Of a stretch of DNA of 64,000 nucleotides, positions 48,701 to 59,745 are shown piece by piece (positions within the stretch are counted from its first letter, which is position 1; each line of letters begins with the position of its first letter). The stretch comes from Papaver somniferum (lineage: Eukaryota > Streptophyta > Magnoliopsida > Ranunculales > Papaveraceae). The notes under the pieces are model-generated. The model did no database searches. It had not been told where the DNA came from and was given only the letters and a program-made list of their open reading frames with translations. Where the stretch lies: contig NC_039365.1 of assembly GCF_003573695.1 (NCBI RefSeq), forward strand, positions 131,279,466-131,343,465. The letters run 5' to 3'. A program made the translations under genes and the position numbers.

Positions 48701-49451
48701 TTAGGTACCAAATACCGAAGTTGAGAATAACGGAACCAATGTTGAAGATTCGAGCAATATGGTGAATCAAAGAAGTAACATCACCAACTCTCCACCTCCA
48801 GGTTATGAGAATATCATTGTTGAATCCGTGGAGGAAACTGAGACTCCAGTTGCTATTGAAATCGAACAAAGAACAGAAGAGACTGTCCCAGAAGAAGATG
48901 TTGTAATGACAATAGAGGATGCTCCAGTAGTTGAGAATTATGTAGTAATACACGAATATCCCAATGCAGGGACTGTTTGTGAGCCTCCATTTGGTGCTCC
49001 ACTCCCGTATCATGTGTATGTTGGTGGATTCAGCGTTCCTACTGGGTATGCTAATATGTATGAGAAGTTGTGGAAAATGTATGGTCATATTGTTGTTGCC
49101 AGGGATCCTGATCGTAGCTACTTCTTGACAATGCAATTGGGAAACATATTGCGTGTTATAAATGATATATGAACCAGGGCCAGAAGTACTGTTACTCGAG
49201 ATGTACTCTTTGATTGGGAGTACAACTTGGATAATTCTGAGAGACTTGGATTTAACTTGAAGTGGCTTCGTCATAAGATCAACATTATAAAGGATGCAGT
49301 AGTGAAGAACATCCCTTTTACTAGTAATGCTGTGATGGAGAAAATGACCAAGATTGTTGAGCTAACCAAAAAGCTGGAGTTGGAGAGAGCGGCTTTGCAA
49401 GTCTTGGAGAATGCTGAGAAGCATAAATCATACTTTGATGGCTTTCTTTAG
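45707..49451 (+). pseudogene. Inner Tat antisense gene: plant-mobile-domain-like protein, multi-exon
   Basis: First coding exon 45707-about 47450: Ser/Asp-rich N-terminus, then CRWGEFTITLEDVAALLHLPI, AKGEKLPICSPFLGSLFSNLD and WRQQLERVYKF. These are the hallmarks of the aminotransferase-like plant mobile domain (PMD), shared by transposons and host silencing-related proteins such as MAIL1/MAIN. Later exons: 47522-47656, 47795-47821, 47897-48058, 48705-49451, all phase 0. The last carries HEYPNAGTV, YEKLWKMYGHI, KWLRHKINII and a coiled coil. Lesions: TAG (46118-46120), frameshift near 46560, TGA (49170-49172), and a probable lost G at the donor near 47450. It converges on the integrase remnant. 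Confidence 0.8.
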
Positions 49452-49732
49452 TTTTCTTTCTGTAATTTTCCGAACATTGAACTCCTGAGAGATGTGAGAT
49501 TTTATTCTGGTTTTGATTTTTGATTGACTGAGGATTTTCTTTGGATTTTGGATTTGATAGAGATTTTTCTTAAATAAAAGAATTTTGATAGATTGCTGAA
49601 TTCAAATACTGAATACAAGTATTGCAAACGTTTTGGAGGAATTAAAAATACAGGTAAAAGAAAATCCTAAGATGCAAGCGTCAGATGTTTTGAGCGTTTG
49701 TCTTGGATGTAAAACACTCAAGGTTTAATGAT

Positions 49733-50274
49733 TCATGCGTCGAAAATCTTGAGCCAATTCTCATGAATTACTGGTATACTTGTCTTGCCCTTGATGTCAT
49801 CCAATTTGTAGTATCCTGCAACAACTGACTTAGCAATCATAAAAGGTCCCTCCCAGTTGGAACTCTTTGTGGACTGCAAATTGCGTCTGGTTCCTTAAGA
49901 ACTAAATCTCATTCGTGAAATTTGTTAGGCTTGGTTGCCCGTGCCTTGAATATATTCTGCTTGTTTGGAATTCCTCGTGGATTCCATGTTGGTGGAGCTT
50001 TCTGATTCTGCGGCACATGTGGACACTCGCGCAAAGGAGATTACTTAGGATATTGATTGTGAAACTCAGTCATTATCCTAGAAATGACCGTGTTAGTGAG
50101 ATGATGGATTTGGAGAGGTTCTGCGTCTAACCATTTGGTGAAGTATTGCTAAGGCGAGACTAACCACTCATAACGTTTGGTGATAGCTAGGTTTTGAGCA
50201 GAGCTGAGTCCCTGGACTAGGGTATCATATTTGAAAGTTGGTAACATATATGCATCAAGGGGAATAATACTTTC
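49733..50274 (-). pseudogene. Inner Tat integrase remnant
   Basis: Decayed reading after the protease frame: YFTKWLDAEPLQ (core start, near 50150), ARATKPNKFHE*DLVLKE and SNWEGPFMIAKSVVAGYYKLDD ... IHENWLKIFDA to a TGA at 49735-49733. It resembles the outer Tat integrase tail. Nothing between protease and this core start matches RT or RNase H, so about 3-4 kb of pol was deleted. Confidence 0.75.
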
Positions 50275-51447
50275 CTAAGTGCGAAACCTCCTGACGAATT
50301 CATGGGCGTTTTCCCCAGGTTTTTGTGTGAGTTCCATCAAGGCTTCGACTTTTCCCAAATGCTTGAAAGGTTCATCATCTTCCGATTCGGAGCTTTCTTC
50401 GACGGAGAATTGTGCAACTGAAGATGAAGATACCTCAACAACTTTTCCGTCATGAATCCATGCTCTCCCAAGAATCGTGTCATATCTAGGATCTTCCTTG
50501 ATTATGAAAAATTTAGTTTCTGTCCAGGTTGAATCATTTCTTATGTTGAGAATGATGTAACCATAAGCCTCCCTGGAGATTCCCTCATGGTCTCTGACTG
50601 AGATAGGAGCATGAGTCGCTTCTTGTCGGGTGATACCAGCAGCTCCGAGGGTTTTCAAAGGGATGATGTTAGCAGCAGTGCCAACTTCGACCAATGCACA
50701 CTTGAATTCATTTCCTTTGAAATAGACCATGGTGAGAAGTTCCCAGTCGTACATCTCTTTGTCTGTTACTAGCGGTTCAGGGAGCATCTCTTGAATTGTT
50801 AGTCGTTTGCCTGACACAATCTGGTTCAGTGCAGCAAACATATCTTGTCTTTGGGTCTTTGACAAATACAACAACTCGCAGACATGCTCAACTAAGGATT
50901 GAACTGCTTCCTTGACCGGCTGCTCGGAGGGTGCGAATGTTCTGATTGGGAGAGGATTTCTATGTACTCCTTCAGTCCCCAGTTCTCCTGAGTCGTCCTT
51001 TTCTTTGAATATGCGTTTCAAAGTTCTGCAATCACTTGTTGGATGATTGACATACCTATGGAAATGGCAGTAACGTGCATTTTCCATTTGTTCCGCAATT
51101 GGTTCCTTTTTGACGGGAGGTAATTTGATTGCACCGTCTTGAATCCAGACTTTTAATAGTTCGATAACCTCTTCAATAGGAAAGCGGAAGTCAGGCGCTT
51201 CCTGATCGTTCTGTTGAGGCTGAATTGGTGGTTGCGTGTTTCTGGTCTGGTTGTCTTTCCTTGGTGCTTTTGGAGGGTGAGTTTCCAGAGGAGCATTCTT
51301 GTGTTGTTGTGCCTCAGATTTTCTCTTGCTCCCTTCAGCAACATTCATGGAAGCTTCAACGTTATACTGTTTGTTGATCAACCTCCTGTTGGTGCTGCTT
51401 CGAGCGTTCGGTTCCTCGACTTTGACAATTTTTGTTCTTTCTAACAA
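50275..51447 (-). pseudogene. Inner Tat gag C-terminus and protease
   Basis: Contains a zinc-knuckle-like CHFHRYVNHPTSDC, the linker LVEHVCELLYLSKTQRQDMFAALNQI, and a protease core in which the usual D-T/S-G loop reads ALVEVGTAANIIPLKTL. The catalytic Asp appears replaced (Glu-Val-Gly), so the protease is probably inactive. DPRYDTILGRAWIHDGKVV follows. The C-terminus KPGENAHEFVRRFRT looks like Gag text, suggesting the deletion joined unrelated pieces there. Confidence 0.82.
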
Positions 51448-52466
51448 AGCTGGAGCAGTGGTTGCTGATCTCTTGGACGCTTCATAAAGTTCTGAAAAGG
51501 TTTGAAATAGGAGATTTTACAATAAGGCCCTATAGACTGGAATCATTCCGTTGATGCATAAGTCCATCAGTTGTTGCTCGGTACATTAGGATCATGACAA
51601 TCCAAAGCTTGAATTCTGAACTTCTTCACATAGTCGTTCGGATTTTCAGTATTCTTCTGAGCCATCCTTCCTAAGTCGGAAAGGGTAACTTGATCATAAA
51701 CAAAGAAGTATTTTCTGTAGAAAGCATTAATCATTTATCCCCAATTCGATATACTCCCTGGTGCGATGTTGTTGTACCAAGTATATGCTCGACCCGTCAG
51801 GGATTTTGAAAACTCCTTCAGACGGACAACATGGTTGTGTTCATGCTCTCCTAAGGCTTCCAAAAATCGGGAAACGTGTTCTCGAGCATTCCCCGTTCCA
51901 TTGTAGAGTGTGAACTTTGGAGAAGTGTAGCCCTTTGGGAGAGGGATTCTTTGCGTAGCAGCGAGATATGGAGGTTGATGACAGTGCACGGACGGTGTAT
52001 GGCCCTTTCCCCGATTCTCCATAAAACGTTCCAGGTCCTCACGAGTGATAAAACCAGCGTGTTCCGCAGCTTTGTGGGCCTCGTCATTGTCGTGGACTGG
52101 AATAACTTCAGGATACGCGCTTGGAGATATTTCCTTGTCTTTCCCTTTCTCCTGAGTTTTGTCTGACATCTTGTCAGTAAGAGTTTTGAGGTAGTTACAT
52201 AGCTCCTTCTGAGTAGCAGCCATATTAGTTTGATTTTTGGCGAGAACTTCCTGGACTTTCATGAGATCAGCGATAGTGAGTGGATTTTCTCTGATTTCTT
52301 CGGGATGTTGGCCAAAAAGAGGATGATTTTCCACCTTGGTTCGAGGAGGAGTAGTGTCACCAACATTGTTGGAAGCAGGAATGGTTTCTGGAATACCACC
52401 GTTGTTGCTAGTGCTAGCATTGTTCGTGTTAGGATTTGTAACTGATCCTGAACTAAGATCAACCAT
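51448..52466 (-). pseudogene. Inner Tat gag, N-terminus and capsid
   Basis: ATG 52466 opens 243 codons: Asn/Ser/Thr-rich N-terminus, helix MKVQEVLAKNQTNMAATQKEL, then the capsid motif FTLYNGTGNAREHVSRFLEAL and LKEFSKSLTGRAYTWYNNIAPGSISNW. A stop at 51735 interrupts it. The same frame continues INAFYRKYFFVYDQVTLSDLGRMAQKNTENPNDYVKKFR with more stops to 51448. Gag forms the particle; this is the only recognisable Tat capsid in the window. Confidence 0.85.
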
Positions 52467-52523
52467 TTTGCGAAAATGTGAGATTGCAACCGAGAGATTA
52501 ATCTCCCACCGTGGTCGCCAATC

Positions 52524-55500
52524 TTTGGATGGGTAAAAACGAGCTGCCGATTTTTTGGGAAAGTGAAGAGTTGAGCGTGTTGTCGAGACTCCTCAGCATG
52601 GAAAAATGTTAATCCTCACACAGATGCACCGCTGCAAAGGGGGTGCTTAGATTCGGGAAATAAATCTGTATGACTCCGGCCTAAACCAAAACAATGGCCG
52701 TTCCAGGGTCAATTCGGTCGCAAAGAGGGAGATGGGTTAATCTGTAGGAGGGAAGCTGAGAATTATGTGGATCAATGATGATCAAGGATTGTGGATGTGT
52801 TGTGGGTTTCTGCAATAATTGGTGAACTGTTGAGTTCGAATAAGTTCTGGTAGATTGATGAATTCTTGAGAGTAGTTACTCGAGAAATTCTTTGTGGATG
52901 ATTACTGATGTAATTCTTGTCCCTTAATCATGGATTTAGAGACTTATTTATACTGTCAGAGTAGTGAACAAATTGATCCCTGGTAAGTGTGACGGTTTCT
53001 TGAGTGAAAGAGTGGAAAGTGGGAGATCGTGGTAAAGTCAGTTTCATGTCGTGTGGAGACTTGACTGATCGTACACCCACTACTTTACTAACTCCTTCAA
53101 CTGTTTGCACAAATTACGCACACTTCTCGTTGTGGATGAATCCACGTGCCGTAGACCACCATACCAAAACCCTAAGTGATATCCCCCATTTGTGACGTGA
53201 TTGATGTCTCACGAATCGTGGAGTCTGCAAGGCAGACATGTTTTAATTAGTCAGTTGTTGACCGTTCAGACAATGAGTCAAGATTTTGTTGAATCGAGCA
53301 TGAGCATGAATGCTCAGTGATTCAGTGAATTATTGACCAGTATTTGAGTGACTGAGCAAGTATTGCTCAATTATGAAAATCACTGAATATTGAGAATTTG
53401 ACGAGCAACTGAGCAAGTATTGCTCAATTCCACAGATTACTGAATATTGTTAGTTGGATCAATATTCGGGAAATTGAGCAAGTATTGCTCGATTCGGAGA
53501 ATTATTTACTGGTGACGTGACCCAATAAAATATTAATTAAAATATTGGTAGATTACCGAATATTATATAATTAATTTAGATGTTGATTGTTGGATCAGCA
53601 TAATTTAATTTATGAACTTGCTCAGACTGCTGATTTCATGAGCGTTTGCTCGAAACCCTAATTTTTGATCAATCCTTCATAGATTGGCAAATTACTGAAA
53701 AATGATCATGAGTGAAGAGGGACCGGCCATATGGGATGATGGGCATCCATGTGGTGCCCAGTGCTCGAGTGAGCATGCACCAGGGTTCTCAGTTTTGAGA
53801 GTTGGTGAAAGAATGATGATTATATGCCGGTTTCATCATTTTCTGAAATATTGCTGGGTTCAGCATTAGGTGATAAAACCTAGGTATGAGAGATGGGGGA
53901 CCGACCAAGAGGTCGTGGGACCAGCTCTTGGTGGTTACGTGACCAATTTTTGGCCGTTTGAAGAATCCTCCAGTTGGTTGAAGAAAGTTTGGGCCCAGTA
54001 TGAGCAATTGAGCAAATTATGTCAGAATTATGAAAACATGTGGGACCGGATTTGTACAAGCCCTAAGAATGACTCTGGTCGGTCATGAAGGCATGCACGT
54101 GTTTCCGTGGTGTCCGTGTCTCCATACTGAGAGTTTCGGCATTTTCTGATGCGCGTTCGAGCAACATTGTGAATTTTCGGAAGAGTTTCATCTTGGCTGA
54201 AACTCTTGATTTTTGTTGGAATGAGCATGTATGCTCAATTCATCAATATTTTGAAAATATTAAAATAAAAATGTTTTAATATTAAAAATTGCCGTGAGAG
54301 GCTAGCCAGTCGTGTGACCATGTTTGCTTTTTGATTTTCGTGATTTGAGCAATATATGAGAAAATATGAAGAAATCATGAATTTTGCTCAAACCCAGGGG
54401 TTTCATGAATTGAGGAAAATAATAATTATGAAAACTTAGGGTTTGCAAGGTGTGGGACTGGCCACGGCTTGGGCATGGCCGGCCGGCTAGGTTGCCCAAT
54501 CTCGCACACCTTTCCTTATTTTATAATATTATTCTTCATGAATCCTTGAAGTTATGGAGAATCCATGAGTTTTGTTGAAACAAGGGAGTTTCATGAGTTA
54601 AGGGAAATAATAATTATGAAAAGTTAGGGTTTGCAAGGTGTGGGACCGGCCACGGCTTGGGCATGGACGGCCGGCTATGTTGCCCGGTCTCGCACACCTT
54701 TCCCTAATTTTATATTATTTTCCATGAGTTCATCAAAATATGGAGAAACCGTGAGTTTTGATCAAACAAGAAAAGTTGCTAGGATGAGGGGGTTTTCATG
54801 AGTTCATGAAAATGATAAATAAGAAAAATAATGGGAGAGGCATGGGACCGGCCACGACTAGGGAACGGCCGGTCGGACGGTGGGCCCGACTCATGGGTGC
54901 CTCTCCATTATTTTATTATTATTATTTGTTTATCTCTCCTGTTTTGTGTAGGATTCCTCATTTTCCATATTTTTGAATACTCGTATGTGCATCCGGGTGC
55001 TCAGTCATGCATCATTGTTGAGTACACTTGCACCATTTTATGGGGCTTACTCAGTGGTGGTCCAGATGCCCGGTTGTTGAGTATTTATTAATAATTTATG
55101 AAATTCAGTGGTGAATAATTCATGAAGCTGAGTAATAAAGATGAGTAGTTTTTTATCATCAATTCATAGGATCAGCCGTGGATTCGACCATGAATTCAGA
55201 ATAATAAAATAGGTATTACCATTCCATGGGATCGTGCATTCGACCATGAAATCGGAGTAATAAAATAAGTGGTGATATTACCATTTCATGAGACCAGCCG
55301 TGGGTTCGACCATGAAATTGGAGTAATATCTATTACCATTTCATTATATCAGCCGTGGATTCGATCATGAAATCGGAGTAATACATTTATCTATTATCAT
55401 TTCGATCATGAAATAGGAGTAATGAGATAAGATAGATTACCTTCTAGGAATTCAGTGGTGAATGTCACGGTAGAATTTAATCTCTTGCGTATAGTCAGTG

Positions 55501-55954
55501 AAACATCAAGTGTTTCCGAAGTCCTGAAGACGTTATTGCTCTCAATCTTACGGAAAACCGCCTGGGTGTATACACGTCTCTCTACATAGTCAGGGAACAG
55601 TGAGTATCACTGACGTCCTGAAGGCATTATTGCTCTCAATCTTACGGAGAACCGCCCAATCGTTCTGCTATATAGAGGAGGGGTCTCTCTCATGTAGTCA
55701 GGGAACAATGAGTGTCACCGACGTCCTGAAGGCGTTGTTGCTCTCAATCTTACGGAGAACCGCCCAATTATGTTATTCTACATAGAGGGCATGATGAAAT
55801 GCGAGGTATCGAACGCTCAGCTAGTGGAGGCCTTCCGAAATGCATATTCATCATGGCTTCGTAAAATATGAATCGTCACATGCTTGAAAGTCGTGCCAGA
55901 AACATGTATCATGATTTTTCGGTTTTGTCCTTTGTTGAAAATCCACCATCTACA
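52524..55954 (-). repeat. 5' LTR of inner Tat
   Basis: 3431 bases. Its last bases read ...CCATCCAAA instead of CCATCCACA. TATA at 52952-52945. Hairpin modules at 54447-54512 and 54635-54700, and tandem ~105-base units at about 55493-55790. Confidence 0.92.
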
Positions 55955-55959
55955 GTTTG

Positions 55960-56636
55960 ATTCCTCCCTTCTTCTTTGATGGAAGTTCGTTGTCACGAAG
56001 ATACTTTATGTAAGGTTCTCTCCAGTCCCCAGTGTGATGGATTTTTAGAATCTCCAAATGATGAGGCGGTGTTTGACAATTGGGACAGGATCCTTGCAGC
56101 ATCCTCGATTGAGCTTCCATGGAGGGCTAATAGTACCCGAGCCGCTGAAGTCTCCTGTAGAGTGTGACCACTAGGATTTTCCCACATATTTCCTCATGTA
56201 TGCGTTTGAGTCGTTTACTTGCTTCCTCATCTCCAAGACATAGTGACAGGGATCCATCAGGATTGCGATAGTATAATGCTCCATGTAGCAGAAAAAAGTT
56301 TTTTAACTCCGTGAGGCTGATTTTCCCTTCCGTAAGAGAACTGCTCAATTCATGAATGATGGGCGCTCGCTAGTCACTCGATTGAGCATCTTCCACTTGA
56401 GTAAGCCAGGTAGATGATACAAAGCGCCTTTGTACAATGATGGATTTCTCGGATCCTTCAAATTTTAGTTTGGATGCTAGAGTTGCTAGACAATCAACAT
56501 GTCTATTGTTGGTACGGCCGGTATGGACAATTGTTGCATCAGAGAAATGAGATAATAGTTGTTGCGCCTAGGTCCTGAATGAAGCAAGTGTTATTTCTTT
56601 GAGAGAGTATACACCATTCATTTGGTTAACCAACAA
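55960..56636 (-). pseudogene. Outer Tat: end of second RNase H and first zinc-binding-like module before integrase
   Basis: 56348-56127 reads FFLLHGALYYRNPDGSL, DEEASKRLKRIHEEICG, LYRRLQRLGYY, and continues to GSCPNCQ near 56080 and DWREPYIKYLRDNELPSKKK at 56010-55965. This looks like an HHCC module of the integrase type placed upstream of the canonical one. The inner Tat inserted immediately after it (55954). The frame is continuous across the insertion into IKLILRAKHFVYLEGILYRK at 40937. Stops occur at a Trp position (GYY*P) and elsewhere. Confidence 0.75.
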
Positions 56637-57398
56637 CTATGAGTCTCCTCTGATTTCTAAGTGCTTTGCTCTGGCTTTCTTGGATAAAGATAACCCTAGG
56701 AGAAAAGCTTCATATTCTGCTGAATTGTTGGTGCAGTGAAAATCCAGCTTGAATGAATGTGAGAAAACTTCACCGGATGGAGATACTATCACAATGCCCG
56801 CTCCACCAGTATCATTTCTCGGAGTGGCAGATCCATCAAAATATAGTAGCCATGTTTCTTCTTGAATGACTGAAATTTCTGGAAACTCACCGGGTACTTC
56901 TTCATGCAATATTGTGATGTCTTCCCCAGGGAAAGAAACAAGTAAGTATTTGACTGCTTGTCCTTTAATTTCTTTTGGAGGGACACATTCTATGTCAAAT
57001 TCTGACATTTGAAGTAGCCATTTTGCTGGTCTCCCGATCAGTGCAGGTTTCGACAGTAAGAATTTTATGGGATCAGCTTTGTCCACCAGCACAACTATGT
57101 TTGATAGTAAATAATGTCTAAATCTCTGAATTGCGTGAACCAATGCTAGACACGCCCTTTCAGCCTTTGGGTATCGGAGTTGGGCATCCCTCATTGTGCG
57201 ACTGAAGTAATAGATCGGACGTTCGATACCTTCTTCATCCTATTGAGCGAGGAGTGATCCAATGGCGACATCACTGGAGGTTGTGTAAAGTATCATCGAT
57301 CTTCCTTGCACTGGAGATTTCATGATAGCGGGTGATAGTAATATTTGCTGTATTTTCTGAAATGCTTCTTGTTGAACGGTTGTCCATTCAAAATTTGC
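56637..57398 (-). pseudogene. Outer Tat RNase H and second (Tat-specific) RNase H
   Basis: The RT-linked RNase H is seen around MRDAQLRYPKAERACLALVHAIQRFRHYLL and FLLSKPALIGRPAKWLLQMSEFDIE. It is followed at once by a second RNase H: WLLYFDGSATPRNDTGGAGIVI (Asp), CTNNSAEYEAFLLGL (Glu) and LEIRGDS (Asp). Two RNase H domains in tandem are diagnostic of the Tat lineage of Ty3/gypsy. The frame stops at 56637 inside the second domain; the rest (HVDCLATLASKL, near 56500-56470) is readable upstream of integrase with further stops. Confidence 0.87.
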
Positions 57399-58602
57399 TC
57401 ATTTCTTCAACAGAGGAGTGAACGAAGCAATGAGTTGAGCGAGTCCATGAATGAAACGCCGGATATAATTGACTTTTCCTATGAAACTCTGGAGCTCCTT
57501 CACAGTCCGTGGATGAGGCATGGTAGTATTAGATTTTGTCTTATCTGAATCAACCTTGATTCCTTCTGCAGTAACCAGGAATCCAAGAAACTTTCCAGAA
57601 GAAACACCAAAAGCACATTTTAGAGGATTTATCTTTAGTTTGTATTCTCTGCATCTTTCGAAGACTTGACTTAGGATGTCTAGGTGGGATGCCCGAGTCT
57701 TCAATTTCACCACTACATCGTCAACATAGTCCTCTACTTGCTTGTGCATCGTGTCATGGAATATTGCAATCATGGCTCGCTGATAAGTGGGTCATGCGTT
57801 CTTCAGGACGAAATGCATCACTGTGTAGTGGAAGTTTTGATGGGGTCCGAAATGCGGTCTTGTTAGCGTCATGCTCGTACATCTTGATTTGGTTGTATCC
57901 ACTGTAACCGTCCATGAACGAGAACATGTCATGACCGTTGGTTGTGTCGACGAGCATATCGATGTTTGGCAATGAAAAGTCATTCTTCGGGCAACACTTG
58001 TTCAGGTTTCTGAAATCCACACGACATCGGATCTGACCATTTTTCTTCTTGACTGGGACAATGTTCGCCAGCCACGTTGGATGTTGAATGGGTTTTATGA
58101 ATCCTGCTGTTAATAGTTTCTGTATTTCCACCTTGATTTGTTCCTCAACCTCGTGTCTGAATTGTCTGGGCGGTTGTTTGACAGGTTTGGAATCGGGAGT
58201 GATATGCAGATGATGAGTGACTAATTTATCGTCCAGGCCGGGCATCTCTTCGTACGTCCAGGAAAAGATATCTTGGTACTCGTTCAATAGATCTATCAAT
58301 CCTTCTCGTTCCTCAGGTGAGAGAGTAGAACTGATTAAAATTGTCCTTGGGTTCTCGTCTGTTCCGATGTTGATAGTCTCAAGATCGTCAGTTGTGGAAT
58401 CTGTGCCATCTTGCAGCTGTCGTGGTGCATCTCGAATTTCCTCATCGGGTGATTTCTCAATCTGGCATGATTCTTCAGGGCGGGGAGACTTTTCGTAGAC
58501 CTCCCCTGTTAATTGCTAATCCTTACGACGGAGATAAATGACTATCCCTTCTACATCATAATCAGTAATAAAGTTGGAATTTTTATGAGTCGTACCTTGA
58601 CC
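57399..58602 (-). pseudogene. Outer Tat linker and reverse transcriptase
   Basis: A linker (58602-58300) leads to RT: MPGLDDKLVTHHLHI, KLLTAGFIKPIQHPTWLANIVPVKKKNG, CRVDFRNLNKCCPKNDFSLPNID, MFSFMDGYSGYNQIKM (first catalytic Asp) in 58299-57754. After a frame change near 57790 it continues in 57773-57399 with DYVDDVVVK (YVDD box), CAFGVSSGKFLGFLV and FIGKVNYIRRFI. Residues of the active site are intact. The stops after LPLKRR and the frameshift would prevent a full polyprotein. Confidence 0.88.
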
Positions 58603-59688
58603 CTAACGACGCTTGAGTGGTGTGGTAGACGACTTGACGGACTTAGCATCTATTGATGATGGTTTGTCAGTTTTCTCAATAGACTTCCAACTTGGGAGTG
58701 GAGTGCTGCAGATCTTGCTTGGAGGTTTGGGGATACTCTTTGGAGGTTTCATGAACTCAGCATCATAAACTGGAGCATAAGGAGACACGGAAGCTGGGAT
58801 GCAGACCATTTTGTTATTAAACAAAGCCTTCATACACTGGTGGTACGTTGAAGGAATAACCTTATTGCCGTGAAGCCATGGTCTTCCGAGTATCATGTGA
58901 TAGTCAAGGTCTTTCTCGATCACATGAAACTTGACAGTGGATCGAATTGGACCCACTTTCAGATCCACATAGACATACCCGTAAGTGTGACTCTGGCTTC
59001 CTTCAAAACCCGTCATCAATATGGGATGATGAACGATCTTGCTTTGTGGAACTTTGGCTTCCTTGAGAGTCTTCATAGTGATAATATTCGTGGAAGCACC
59101 TGTGTCGATGAGAACTCTCCTGAATTCAGAGTCCTTAATGGAAGCAGTTACGAACAGGGCTCGGTTATGCCCTTCCTCCACCATTCGGTCTTCCTCAGTG
59201 AAGGTGATGTTGTTGATAGAAAGTTCAGATACCATGGACATTTGTTCAACCACCGGAAATGATGCAACTATTCGCGCATCAGATGATATTTTGTTGAGTG
59301 CGGCAAACGTGTCCGTGCGCTGATCTCTGGAGAAATGCAGCAGTTCACATAGATTCTCGATTAAATATGTGACCTCTTGTTCCACCGGCTTTTCATACGT
59401 GGTGAAGCTGTTGGATCGAGGCTGATCATCGGTCGAGGGATTATCCATCAGCGTCAGAGTTTCTTGAGCAGGAGCGCCACTTAAGTCTGATGTTAGTCTG
59501 ACGAGGAAATTCAATATTTTGTTCAACGTCTCTTTCATCAGGTCCATGTTCCTTGTATGAATCTCCTATACTCGTGCCAGTTCGATCAAGGTCAGGATTT
59601 CCGCGTCGGATGTTCCATTGGAAAGAGGAACATTTCCATTCGAAAGATTCGAAATCGAAGTAGTTAAGTTAGACATAAGACCAACCAT
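58603..59688 (-). pseudogene. Outer Tat gag remnant fused to protease
   Basis: ATG at 59688, a TAG at codon 41, then an open frame to 58603. Only a short Gag N-terminus remains (MVGLMSNLTTS... MKETLNKILNFL). The capsid and zinc knuckle seen in the inner element are absent and the text passes directly to the Gag/protease linker (LCELLHFSRDQRTDTFAALNKI). The protease is well preserved: RVLIDTGASTNIITM (active-site DTG) and DYHMILGRPWLHGNKVIPS. The tail is Pro/Lys/Ser rich. So most of Gag was deleted in frame while the protease active site survives. Confidence 0.85.
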
Positions 59689-59724
59689 TTTCTAAAAATG
59701 AGAGATTGCAACCGAGAGATTAAT

Positions 59725-59742
59725 CTCCCACTATAGTCGCCA
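59725..59742 (-). other. Primer-binding site of outer Tat
   Basis: TGGCGACTATAGTGGGAG, three bases after the LTR end. The inner element has TGGCGACCACGGTGGGAG at 52520-52503. I do not assign the tRNA. Confidence 0.6.
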
Positions 59743-59745
59743 ATC

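Larger units (their letters stand above)
40938..55954 (-). mobile_element. Inner Tat: Tat-like element lacking RT/RNase H, carrying a plant-mobile-domain gene
   Basis: LTRs 40938-44346 and 52524-55954, with exact target duplications GTTTG (40933-40937 and 55955-55959). Internal on minus: gag (52466-51448), protease (51447-50275), a remnant of integrase (50274-49733). RT, both RNase H domains and most of integrase are missing. On plus: one multi-exon gene (45707-49451). It is related to outer Tat in LTR, leader and antisense module, but clearly a distinct copy/subfamily. Confidence 0.93.

Noticed and set aside
49915..50130. Plus-strand open frame between the PMD gene and protease
   Set aside because: The minus strand there reads as an integrase remnant; the plus frame is its shadow.
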